Shown here piece after piece: positions 32,136 through 39,072 of a stretch of DNA of 40,405 nucleotides. Position 1 is the first letter of the stretch. Every line of letters starts with the position of its first letter. The translations under genes and the position numbers were made by a program. Source of the DNA: Desulfobacca acetoxidans (GTDB lineage Bacteria > Desulfobacterota > Desulfobaccia > Desulfobaccales > 0-14-0-80-60-11). Where the stretch lies: NCBI GenBank assembly GCA_020722205.1, contig DYLF01000017.1, positions 1-40,405 of the forward strand, read 5' to 3'. The notes below the pieces were generated by a model. The model was given only the letters and a program-made list of their open reading frames with translations. It was not told the DNA's origin and searched no databases.

Positions 32136-33695
32136 CTAGGGTGAAGCCGGATGCCAGTGGGGCAAGTTGTAGAAGATGCCAAGGGGGGAGGGGGAGATGC
32201 CTTTTAGGGTCGTTCTGGCCAGGAAGACGGCGTCGCAGTTGTAGAGGAAGACGCAGGGAGGATCCAGGACCATAATTTCCTGCACCTGTCGGTAAAAGGC
32301 GCGCCGTTGGCTTCTTTTCAGGGTGCGCCGGGCTTTTGCCAGTAAACAGTCCACCTCGGGATGATGGTAGTTCAGAAAGTTCCAGGCACCTTCCTTAGTC
32401 TGGGAAGAATGCCACAGCATATAGAGATCTGGGTCCCAGAGGAAATGGCGCTCCAACAGGACAAGGTCAAAATGGCGTTTATTTATGACGAGGTGCCGGA
32501 AGGTGAGCCAATCGAAGGTTCTGATCTTCAAAAGAATGCCTAGGGACTGCAAATTTTCTTGAATTATTTGGGCGGTGAGGAGGTTTTCTTTGCTTTCGTA
32601 ATTGGTGGCCAGGATAAGAGGGTTGCCCGATGCGACGGCACTGCCGGGGGTAAAGGCCTGCTTTTTGAGAATTTCCTTGGCCTTGGTAGGATTATAAGGA
32701 TAATCGGGGAGTTGGTCGTGGGAATACCAGGTCCCGGGGGGGAAGGGACTGTGGCCGGGACTGCCCAGGCCTTTGAATACCCCCTGGATAATAGCTGCCT
32801 TATTTATCGCCATACTGAAGGCCTGCCTGACTTGTCGGTTTCGGAACCCAGGGTGGAGGTGGTTGAAACCCAGGAATCCGTATCGGCTCGCGGTGGTGCG
32901 GAAAAGAGCAAATTCCGGCCATTTGTTGGGATGTCTTTTTAACTCATCGTATTGCGCAGGCGTCAACTCCATAACATCTACTTTGCCGGTCTTGAGTGCG
33001 AAAAAACGGGTGGTGGGGTCCGGAATTATTTTGATGATGAGCCTCTGAATCATGGGGGGGCCGAGAAAAAAGTCAGGAAAGGACTCCAGCACCAGCTGTT
33101 GGCCGGGAAGCCAATCTCGGAGGCGGTAGGGGCCGGTGCCGATGGGGCTCCGGTCATAGGCCGGATCGGTGACGGCTCGGTGCTGAAAGACATGCTGAGG
33201 TACAATTCCCACCGTCCAGCTCTCCAGGGCGGAGCCGAAGGGTTCGTCATAATCCACGACCACGGTGTAGCGGTCTCGAGCAGTTACCCGTCGCACCGGC
33301 CCGAACTGGCTTTTAAGGGGGGTGGGTATGTCCGGGGAGGTGATGGTACGGTAGGTAAAGACCACATCGTCGGCAGCGAATTCTTGGCCGTCGTGCCACT
33401 TCACCCCCCGCCGCAGAGAAAAGGTGAGACGATGGCCGTTCGGGGAGAACTGCCAGCTTTCGGCCAGCTCTCCGGCTATCCTTAAATCAGGCTGGATTTT
33501 GGTCAATCCATTAAAGAGCCAGCCGCTGATGGTAAAAGAGGTGTTGTCCGCAAGGAAGACGGGATTCAGAGCGGCTGGTTCGGCTGGAAAGGCCAATACC
33601 AGCTGATTCTGGTCCGGCGGTGAGGCGTCAGGGGCACCACATGCCACCACTACCAGAAATAAGCCAGCAGCAAAGAGAGTACTTTTAAAGGGCAA
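32136..33695 (-). CDS. Peptide/nickel-type ABC substrate-binding lipoprotein (family 5)
   Basis: 519 residues from a TTG at 33695. A lipoprotein signal LPFKSTLFAAGLFLVVVAC ends at a lipobox VVAC. The mature protein matches extracellular solute-binding family 5: LVLAFPAEPAALNPVFLADNTS, FNGLTKIQPDLRIAGELAESWQFSPNGHRLTFSLRRGVKWHDGQEFAADDVVFTY, GTGPYRLRDW, VRQAFSMAINKAAI. It would bind a peptide or metal-chelate in the periplasm. The ORF track joins it to an upstream receptor fragment, because no stop separates them. An ATG in another frame lies 8 nt upstream: with one more A, ATGAAGCGGTTG would give an ideal MKRLPFK start. This suggests a one-base loss or a sequencing error. No permease or ATPase genes follow. 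Confidence 0.8.
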   Translation of the reverse strand: MPFKSTLFAAGLFLVVVACGAPDASPPDQNQLVLAFPAEPAALNPVFLADNTSFTISGWLFNGLTKIQPDLRIAGELAESWQFSPNGHRLTFSLRRGVKWHDGQEFAADDVVFTYRTITSPDIPTPLKSQFGPVRRVTARDRYTVVVDYDEPFGSALESWTVGIVPQHVFQHRAVTDPAYDRSPIGTGPYRLRDWLPGQQLVLESFPDFFLGPPMIQRLIIKIIPDPTTRFFALKTGKVDVMELTPAQYDELKRHPNKWPEFALFRTTASRYGFLGFNHLHPGFRNRQVRQAFSMAINKAAIIQGVFKGLGSPGHSPFPPGTWYSHDQLPDYPYNPTKAKEILKKQAFTPGSAVASGNPLILATNYESKENLLTAQIIQENLQSLGILLKIRTFDWLTFRHLVINKRHFDLVLLERHFLWDPDLYMLWHSSQTKEGAWNFLNYHHPEVDCLLAKARRTLKRSQRRAFYRQVQEIMVLDPPCVFLYNCDAVFLARTTLKGISPSPLGIFYNLPHWHPASP

Positions 33696-34880
33696 CCGCT
33701 CATTCGGGAAAAGTTTGTCACCTTTGTCCTTGTATCTCTGATAATCCAGGCCGATGGTCAGGGTGTGGTTTCTCAGGGTGTGGCGGTAGCTCAGGTCGGT
33801 GCCGTAAGAGACATCGTCCCACCACTTCTTGTGGAAGATGCGGTTGCGAGCCACCCAGGTATTGAAGGCCTCCCGTTCACCCCAGTTTTTCCAGTAGCGC
33901 ACCTTTAATAAACCCTGGCGCAGAACTTCTTGTTCATATCCGACATCAAAGAGGATGCGGTCTCTTTGCCAATAACTACCTGGTTCCGGACGGCCTCGAA
34001 ATCCCATGCCACCATGCATGATATCCCCGTCATGGGGCGGGAAATTGGGTTTGGTGGGGCTATGGTAGAATGGCGAGGAATAATCCGGGGAATTGCGGTT
34101 GTTGACCAAGAAGCCTTTTTTGACCCTGATCAACTGGACATTGGTGAATAGTTTGCCGTGCCAAGAGAAGTTATAGGCGGCCATGGCGTTGAGATTTTTT
34201 ATCCGGAAGTTGCCGTTTCAGAGGTAACCGGCGCTTTCGGGAATCCCGCCGCTCAGGGCGTATTCAAAGGCTCCCGGCTTCCAGGCGTGGAAGAAGTTGG
34301 CGGTCTTGGTGCTATAACTGGCCACTGAACCTTGGACTTCAAATTTCGGTTTGGCGGTGCCTTTCTTGGTCACCAGATTGATGACTCCCCCTAAGGTGTT
34401 GCCGTAGCGGGGATCGCTGACCCCTTTGATCAACTCGATTTTTTCGATATTATTTAGGGGTATGGTGGTCCAATCTACGAAATAGCCTCCGGCCGTTCCC
34501 GGCGTGTGCAGAGGGCGGCCGTCGATGGTCACCAGTATCCGCCGAGCCCCGAACCCTCTCACCTTGATGGAGTCATCGTCCAGGGCGCCGCCTACTTCCT
34601 GCAACCTCTGGACATCCACCCCTGGCTGGCGTTTGAGGGCGCCGTCCAAGGTAGTGCCGATGCCCTGCAGGAGAATCTCCGGTTTGATCACAGTCATGTT
34701 AGGGGTTTCGATATTAGTCTGCAATTCCTCGGCCGAGACCTCTATCTCCTCCAACTGGAACAACTGTTCCGATTTTCCCTCTTTCGGAGCGTTTTCTTGG
34801 GCGGCGGCGCCGCGCTGGATACCGGTGAGGGTAAGCAAGAGAAAAACGAGGCCCAAAAACCTTAAAAGGGGAAGGGTCAT
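33696..34880 (-). pseudogene. TonB-dependent receptor, interrupted by a stop and truncated
   Basis: The first 220 residues are a normal receptor start: signal peptide (LLRFLGLVFLLLTLTGIQRGAAAQ), a TonB-box region, and the plug domain with VIKPEILLQGIGTTLDGALKRQPGVDVQ, DDDSIKVRGFGARRILVTIDGRPLHTP and LNNIEKIELIKGVSDPRYGNTLGGVINLVTKKG. In-frame TGA occurs at 34220-34218 (GGIPESAGYL*NGNFRIKNLN); related receptors commonly have Arg there, so CGA to TGA is likely. Reading on in the same frame gives about 170 more residues of early beta-barrel strands ending HTLRNHTLTIGLDYQRYKDKGD. The frame then runs into the lipoprotein signal of the next gene. Roughly 300 C-terminal barrel residues are missing, so no working receptor can be made. 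Confidence 0.9.
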
Positions 34881-34889
34881 TTTTGCCTC

Positions 34890-35600
34890 CTAGTGCCCGG
34901 ATATTGGCGACCACCAAAACAGGCCCACCAAGCTGCGGTTTTTCAGCCAGTAATGCCCATCTTGATGGACCAGTCTTGTTTTCAGAGTGTCTTTTTCAGC
35001 GGAACTTAGGATTCTGCCCTCTTGATGATGATGATGTTCCCAAAGCTCGTCCAGATGATGATAGGCAAAGGAGCTGTCAGTTTCCAGATACCGGCTCCAG
35101 GTTAAGCGGAAATTATGATAGTGGCGAGGCAAGTCAGCTGACAGGAAATCCAGCTCGGTGACCAGACAAACATGTTGGGGCTGCGCCTGAAAGGCTTTGG
35201 CCAAAGCCAGGTTTATCTCCAGAGAGGTCAGATGCAGGCTGTTGCAGGCCAGGATCAGATGCAAGTCCCTGGCTTGAGCCAGAGGTAACTCTTCCCAGGA
35301 AGAGGCTTCAATTCTGAGACCTGGGAGAAGCTGATGACCAGCGGCTTCGCGGAGCAAGGCCCGCATTCCTTGGGAGGGCTCCAAGGCGGTGACCTCACAG
35401 CCCTTCTGCCAGAGGGGCAAGGCCAGGACACCGCTGCCGGCGCCGATGTCCAAGACTCGCCAGCCCGGTGTGGTGCGGGCTGTAATCAGGGGGATAATGT
35501 CCTGATGATAATGACCATGCTCCAACCAGGTTTTTTGCCAGCGGGCTTGGGCGTTCCAATATTGAACCGTCTTTTTCCGGTGAGGTATTTTGCTCGGCAT
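34890..35600 (-). CDS. Class I SAM-dependent methyltransferase in the TonB locus
   Basis: About 236 residues from the ATG at 35600. SAM motif I is visible as WRVLDIGAGSGVLALPLWQKG, motif II as VTALEPSQGMRALLREAAG, and DLHLILACNSLHLTSLEINLALAKAF as the post-motif. The track start at 35651 is 17 codons upstream, but it lies inside a terminator hairpin; the ATG at 35600 just after the U-run is more likely, though no clear ribosome site precedes either. Methyltransferases of this kind occur beside TonB receptors and nickel/peptide transporters in related anaerobes, perhaps making or modifying a metallophore (family knowledge, weak). It stands 9 bp upstream of the broken receptor. Confidence 0.78.
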   Translation of the reverse strand: MPSKIPHRKKTVQYWNAQARWQKTWLEHGHYHQDIIPLITARTTPGWRVLDIGAGSGVLALPLWQKGCEVTALEPSQGMRALLREAAGHQLLPGLRIEASSWEELPLAQARDLHLILACNSLHLTSLEINLALAKAFQAQPQHVCLVTELDFLSADLPRHYHNFRLTWSRYLETDSSFAYHHLDELWEHHHHQEGRILSSAEKDTLKTRLVHQDGHYWLKNRSLVGLFWWSPISGH

Positions 35601-35605
35601 GTGCC

Positions 35606-35655
35606 AAAATAAAAAGGCCATGAAGTCCGCTGTCCGGCGGCAGACCTTCATGGCC
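35606..35655 (-). terminator. Intrinsic terminator in the methyltransferase leader
   Basis: Minus strand GGCCATGAAG...CTTCATGGCC, a perfect 10-bp outer stem (35616-35625 with 35646-35655) with further pairing inside, followed by TTTTTATTTT. It lies between promoter and the methyltransferase coding region, so it can only act as an attenuator. A leader segment can compete for its 3' arm (see the leader entry). Confidence 0.8.
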
Positions 35656-35787
35656 TAGATTATTGCAGAAATCGCCAGCAACACCGCCTTTCCGGCGGTG
35701 CCCTTCACGGCAGGCTAAGGGTGGCTACCATAAATCAGCGTTTTTGGCGCTGACCAAACCCGGGGTTCATTCCCGATCAGTTGGTGT
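35656..35787 (-). ncRNA. Structured 5' leader, candidate attenuator/riboswitch
   Basis: Minus-strand leader between a promoter and an intrinsic terminator. Hairpins seen: CAGCG-N7-CGCTG (35736-35752), CACCGCC-GGAAA-GGCGGTG (35682-35700) and a possible outer CTGATC...GGTCAG. The segment GCCGTGAAG (35711-35703) is complementary, with one G-U pair, to CTTCATGGC, the terminator's 3' arm (35625-35617), so it could form an antiterminator. I could not match it to the cobalamin, TPP, FMN, SAM, Moco, GEMM or manganese classes from memory. Whether it binds a ligand is unknown. Confidence 0.5.
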
Positions 35788-35817
35788 ATTTTATGACAAG
35801 GTGGCCAGTCTGATCAA
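35788..35817 (-). promoter_or_regulatory. Promoter of the methyltransferase-receptor-binding protein unit
   Basis: Minus strand TTGATC (35817-35812), 18-nt spacer, TAAAAT (35793-35788). It gives a leader of about 180 nt before the methyltransferase. It separates this unit from tonB, which ends about 100 bp upstream. Confidence 0.6.
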
Positions 35818-35920
35818 TAATTTTTTTCACGTCAAGAGTGATCAATCAACCCACCGATTTTTGTTGGCTTACGGTGGCAGGCGATGGTTAACTAGAGAGC
35901 GGCTAACAAAAGGAATTTTC

Positions 35921-36736
35921 TTAGCCCTCGGTGAGGCGGAAGGCCAAGGGCACTTCAATGGTCAGTTGGGACCTGGTCAGGCCGGTGGGAAAAGGTGGAA
36001 ACCGGCCGACTTTTTTCAGGGTCTCCAAGGCCGCCCGGTCCAGCAGGTTGTATCCTGAGGAGCGGGAGATGCCTGAGCCGTCCACTTGACCGGAAGCCGA
36101 GATAGTAAAGCGCAACATCACCACCCCTTGCTGGTGCTGGCGACGGGCCATGGGGGGGTAGTCCTTATGGGCTGCCAGGCGGCGATAAACTTCCCTCAGG
36201 TAGGCTTTCAGCGGGGAGCCGCCGCCGGTGCCGGCACCACTGCCGCCCCCGGCGCCGGAACCTGAGCCACGCCCGACCCCCGAGCCGCCGCCGGCACCAC
36301 TACCCTGTCCGGCCCGACCGGATGTGCTCTCCGACCGCAAAGCAGCCGTGGGGGGACTGGTGCGTACGGCGGCGGTTTGAATGGCGGGAGCGCTGGTGGG
36401 TTCCGGCAGCAGAGGGCGGGGCGCCAGGCGCGGCGGGGGCGGTTTCTTGGCCCGGGGCTTTGCCTTCTTGGGAGGCGGTGAGGGGGGCGCATTTTCAGGC
36501 TTTTTGAGAGCGCCGGAACCGCCGCTCTTACCTGGCAGGCCCGCTCTAAAGTCCGCCAGCGTTACGGCCTCCACCGGTACCACCCTTTTGACCGGCGAGG
36601 ATGGAATCTGAAGATGCAAGGCGGTTCCGATAATCAGACCGTGCAGGAGCAGGGAGCCCAGGATCGACCAGAACCAGTTTTGAAAGTCGCGAGATAACCA
36701 AGGCATAAGACAAGATATTCTTGCAAAACTCGTCAT
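35921..36736 (-). CDS. tonB: TonB energy-transducing protein with Gly/Ser-rich linker
   Basis: 271 residues. A membrane anchor (about 18-42, WFWSILGSLLLHGLIIGTALHL) is followed by a basic/Pro-rich part (PPSPPPKKAKPRAKKPPPPRLAPRPLLPEP). An unusual Gly/Ser-rich segment of repeated GSGAGGGSGVGRGSGSG-type units comes next, then the C-terminal domain with YREVY-like RRLAAHKDYPPMARRQHQQGVVMLRFTISASGQVDGSGISRSSGYNLLDRAALETLKKVGRFPPFP. TonB transmits the energy of the ExbB/ExbD motor across the periplasm to outer-membrane receptors. The gene is 41 bp downstream of exbD. The start is not certain: ATG 36736 or the ATG 10 codons later, neither with a strong ribosome site. Only one receptor, a broken one, lies in the window, so it must serve others if it is active. 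Confidence 0.9.
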   Translation of the reverse strand: MTSFARISCLMPWLSRDFQNWFWSILGSLLLHGLIIGTALHLQIPSSPVKRVVPVEAVTLADFRAGLPGKSGGSGALKKPENAPPSPPPKKAKPRAKKPPPPRLAPRPLLPEPTSAPAIQTAAVRTSPPTAALRSESTSGRAGQGSGAGGGSGVGRGSGSGAGGGSGAGTGGGSPLKAYLREVYRRLAAHKDYPPMARRQHQQGVVMLRFTISASGQVDGSGISRSSGYNLLDRAALETLKKVGRFPPFPTGLTRSQLTIEVPLAFRLTEG

Positions 36737-36777
36737 CTCTGCGCAAAAAGAGTCTTCTTTCTCTCTAGAACCCTAAA

Positions 36778-37173
36778 TTATTGTTGTTCCACTTCGATGC
36801 CGATGCGCTGCACTTTCATCGTCCGCAGGCGATCTATGATCTCAATGAGGCGGCCGTGTCGGACTTCCCGATCGGCGGCTATGACGGCCTGGGCCTCAGG
36901 ATTTTGGCGTTGTTCTTGAAAGAGGCGGTCAAAATCAGCGTCCTGGGCCAGCTTGACGCCGTTGATGGCCACGGCCCCCTCGCGGTCAATGCTGATGATG
37001 ATGGGCGTGTTTTCGAGCTTGTCGGCCTGCACCGCCTTGGGCAAGGCGATGGCAAACATTCGGGGCAGCATGACGGTGGCGGATATGAGAAAGATGATCA
37101 GAATGACCAGGACAATGTCCACAAAGGGGGTCATGTTGATTTCAGTGATCGGCCCGGGGGTGTGAGATTTCAT
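36778..37173 (-). CDS. exbD: ExbD/TolR-family biopolymer transport protein
   Basis: 131 residues. One N-terminal membrane helix with the proton-carrying Asp in the family motif TEINMTPFVDIVLVILIIFLI, followed by a periplasmic domain (PIIISIDREGAVAINGVKLAQDADFDRLFQEQ, VIAADREVRHGRLIEIIDRLRTMKVQRIGI). With ExbB it forms the inner-membrane motor that energises TonB. It sits between exbB and tonB in the order exbB-exbD-tonB, 124 bp after exbB. Confidence 0.93.
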   Translation of the reverse strand: MKSHTPGPITEINMTPFVDIVLVILIIFLISATVMLPRMFAIALPKAVQADKLENTPIIISIDREGAVAINGVKLAQDADFDRLFQEQRQNPEAQAVIAADREVRHGRLIEIIDRLRTMKVQRIGIEVEQQ

Positions 37174-37297
37174 GTCGTGTCTTTGTCTTCATGAGTCAGT
37201 GACCAGCGGCCAGTGACCCTTGATTCATTCATAATTATTAATGTTTCAGATCTCGGGTGTCAATGGCGGAAGAACTGCAGCAGAAAACTGTAAGCCC

Positions 37298-37918
37298 TCA
37301 CTTTGACAGGTGGGCCAGCAGCATCTGGCCCAGGCGCTGGGAGCGTTCCAGCACCACCTGGACCCGGCTTAAAAAAAAATTATAAGCCACCACAGCCGGG
37401 ATGGCTACAAACAATCCCACTGCGGTAGCCACCAGGGCTTCTGCGATGCCGGCCATGACCATGGGGCCGCCACAGGAGTCGGTAACAGCCAAGGCCTTGA
37501 AGGAGTGGATGATGCCCACCACGGTGCCGAACAGGCCGATGAAGGGGGCGTTGGCCCCCAGGGTGCCCAGGAAATTCAAGCGTTTTTTGAGGAACAGGCC
37601 CACACGCAGGCGCTCTCCCTCCATGGCTTCCTGGACTGCGGCCTTGCCGAGGTGGGCATGTTTCAGTCCGGCCAAAAATACCTGGGCCTCGAGAGCCGTA
37701 TCTGTTTCACAGCGAGACATGAGGCGGTTCCAGGCCCCTTGCTGGAGGAGGGGTTCAATCTCAGCAATAAATCGGTCTTCGGCAAACCGGTGCCGGTAAA
37801 GCACCAGCCCCCGATTAATAATCACCGCCACTGAGGCCACGCTCAGGAACAACAAGAGCCAAAGCACCCAGGTGCTGCCGCCGATGGCCAGATTCATGAG
37901 GGCCTTAATCAGTTCCAC
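37298..37918 (-). CDS. exbB: ExbB/TolQ-family motor protein
   Basis: 206 residues, three membrane helices (about 15-37, 115-140, 155-180). Family blocks: STWVLWLLLFLSVASVAVIINRG, then LNFLGTLGANAPFIGLFGTVVGIIHSF, and GIAEALVATAVGLFVAIPAVVAYNFF. ExbB forms the pentameric proton channel with ExbD. A GTG at 37918 follows GGAGATGACGG. The gene is first in the operon, behind a leader with a hairpin and a promoter that carries a palindrome. Confidence 0.94.
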   Translation of the reverse strand: MELIKALMNLAIGGSTWVLWLLLFLSVASVAVIINRGLVLYRHRFAEDRFIAEIEPLLQQGAWNRLMSRCETDTALEAQVFLAGLKHAHLGKAAVQEAMEGERLRVGLFLKKRLNFLGTLGANAPFIGLFGTVVGIIHSFKALAVTDSCGGPMVMAGIAEALVATAVGLFVAIPAVVAYNFFLSRVQVVLERSQRLGQMLLAHLSK

Positions 37919-37930
37919 CCGTCATCTCCG

Positions 37931-37988
37931 TAAATTAATAAAGCCATGACAGTTCATCCGCCTTCAGGGGGATGACACCTTCATGGCT
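37931..37988 (-). terminator. Terminator-like hairpin in the exbB leader
   Basis: Minus strand AGCCATGA...TCATGGCT (37981-37988 with 37942-37949) encloses TCATCC...GGATGA, and is followed by TTTATTAATTT. Its 5' arm begins GCCATGAAGG, the same ten bases as the hairpin before the methyltransferase unit. Being upstream of exbB it can only work as an attenuator or processing signal. The U-tract is imperfect. Confidence 0.5.
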
Positions 37989-38049
37989 CTGATTCCAAAT
38001 TCTTGCAAGGGGACCATCTCAGGGAGTCCAATCTCCCTGGTTGCAAATT
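37989..38049 (-). other. exbB 5' leader with nested hairpins
   Basis: Minus strand TTGCAA...TTGCAA (outer stem) enclosing CAGGGAG-ATTGGA-CTCCCTG (strong 7-bp stem), then the GGAATCAGAGCC run into the terminator-like hairpin. No ligand class recognised. The CTGAGA hexamer it contains is not accompanied by the remaining thi-box elements. Confidence 0.4.
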
Positions 38050-38078
38050 GATTTAGCCCAACTGCCGGCAGTTGTCAA
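38050..38078 (-). promoter_or_regulatory. exbB promoter with 16-bp perfect palindromic operator
   Basis: Minus strand TTGACA (38078-38073), 17-nt spacer, TAAATC (38055-38050). The palindrome CAACTGCCGGCAGTTG (38059-38074) fills the spacer and touches the -35. A dimeric repressor bound here would block RNA polymerase. It does not look like a Fur, NikR or Zur box as I know them. Confidence 0.65.
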
Positions 38079-38139
38079 GCCCAAAAATCGTGAGGTGCCA
38101 GGATGATCGGTTGACTTTAAGATATTACCCGGGGTTGCC

Positions 38140-38319
38140 TTAATCAGCCTTAAGGCGGTGAAAAATGGCCACCAGGGTCGGTCCTCCAGCCTGGGGGAGG
38201 AGAGCGGAGAGGACCCAATCGCCGGCGGCCTGATCCTCCAAAATCACCCTTAATTCCTGCTCAAAATTACTCATGTCCTGAATATTGAGTTCTCGGAATT
38301 TGTATTCCAGATCAGCCAT
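38140..38319 (-). CDS. Small DUF4177-like protein
   Basis: 59 residues from the ATG at 38319, which follows GAGGAGGAGACATGTC; the track starts 26 codons earlier without a ribosome site. The pattern LEYKFRELNIQDMSNFEQELRVILEDQAAGDWVLSALLPQAGGPTLVAIFHR resembles DUF4177: an opening strand, a helix ending near GW/DW, and a closing FHR-type strand. Function unknown. It lies between a lipoprotein gene and the exbB promoter on the same strand. Confidence 0.65.
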   Translation of the reverse strand: MADLEYKFRELNIQDMSNFEQELRVILEDQAAGDWVLSALLPQAGGPTLVAIFHRLKAD

Positions 38320-38424
38320 GACATGTCTCCTCCTCAAAAAATCCGTTGGCCCAGGCTGCCAGCCCGTTCTCAGGCACTGGTCAGATTCCCTTATCACTCA
38401 GTCGATGGATAACCGCTTTTAGAA

Positions 38425-39030
38425 TCATCCGATCTGCTTTGCCAGCTCTTCCACTGCCTCCGCTGAGGGGGGGTGATCCAGGAAAACTTCCACCGGATCG
38501 GACTCGCCGGCAAACTCAGGATAATGTTGAACGATCCATCTCTTAGCCGCCTCTCTCTTGGCGGCGTCTTTTCTGATAGCCTGCCGGATGTTGCGTACTT
38601 GAGGGCTGAGTTCGGTCCTGGCCTGCATGGGGGCGAACTTCTTGCCGGTGTCCACCGCAGGCACAAACAGATATTGCGCGGTGGGTGTGGCGACGGCCAA
38701 TTTTCCGACTGCAAACTTCTCTTTGATCTTGGTGTAATGCAGGAACTGCAAGTCCACCTCAATGTCGCTCACCAGTTCCGGAGTTTCGGCGGCGCTGCCG
38801 GTGGGGCCGCCCCCGACGCTGACCTTGCCGGTGGGAATGTAATAGTATTGGCTGCGGACAAAACCAAAGCGCACGTGGGGTATCTGGGTTTGGGGATTGC
38901 CGCTGATATCCAGACCGATAACGCTCTGCACGGTGGTGGTGACGTAGCCGTTGGCAGTGCAGCCGGTAACCAGAAGGGCACCAACCAACATGGCAGTCAC
39001 CAGGGTTGCCCGACACTTATGGTTTCTCAT
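38425..39030 (-). CDS. Predicted lipoprotein
   Basis: 201 residues from the ATG at 39030 (GGAGGAGTGGCG precedes it; the track uses a GTG two codons upstream). An N-terminal signal MRNHKCRATLVTAMLVGALLVTGC ends in lipobox VTGC. The mature part has no recognised domain; it contains TTTVQSVIGLDISGNPQTQIPHVRFGFVRSQYYYIPTGKV and a C-terminal charged helix (RNIRQAIRKDAAKREAAKRWIVQHYPEF). It is the second gene of a two-lipoprotein unit, 42 bp after the first. Confidence 0.75.
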   Translation of the reverse strand: MRNHKCRATLVTAMLVGALLVTGCTANGYVTTTVQSVIGLDISGNPQTQIPHVRFGFVRSQYYYIPTGKVSVGGGPTGSAAETPELVSDIEVDLQFLHYTKIKEKFAVGKLAVATPTAQYLFVPAVDTGKKFAPMQARTELSPQVRNIRQAIRKDAAKREAAKRWIVQHYPEFAGESDPVEVFLDHPPSAEAVEELAKQIG

Positions 39031-39072
39031 CGCCACTCCTCCCCTCTTCTTTAGGGCGCGTCCGGCGCGCTG

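Noticed and set aside
32136-34184. A true 682-residue receptor/binding-protein fusion
   Set aside because: The upstream part is a barrel fragment without plug or C-terminal strands, and a complete lipoprotein signal sits internally; two genes joined by decay explains it better.
34218-34220. TGA in the receptor gene read as selenocysteine
   Set aside because: Arg is typical at this position, no hairpin of bacterial SECIS type follows the TGA, and outer-membrane receptors are not known selenoproteins.
35656-35787. Cobalamin riboswitch in the methyltransferase leader
   Set aside because: No B12-box (AGCCAGGAGACCUGCC-like) or GGUGAAAAUC element can be found.
35663-36058. 131-codon plus-strand ORF over the leader and the tonB 3' end
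   Set aside because: No ribosome site, overlaps tonB in antisense, and the leader hairpins explain the sequence; a short part (KPGVHSRSVGVFYDK) feels familiar as a repeated translated element but I cannot support it.
36208-36330. CRISPR or tandem DNA repeat suggested by repeated GGCGCCGG/CCGCCGCC units
   Set aside because: The repetition is short, irregular and explained by Gly/Ser codons in tonB.
37989-38049. TPP riboswitch suggested by CTGAGA in the exbB leader
   Set aside because: The ACCUGAUCUGG...CCAGCGUAGGGAA part is missing and the genes are not thiamine-related.
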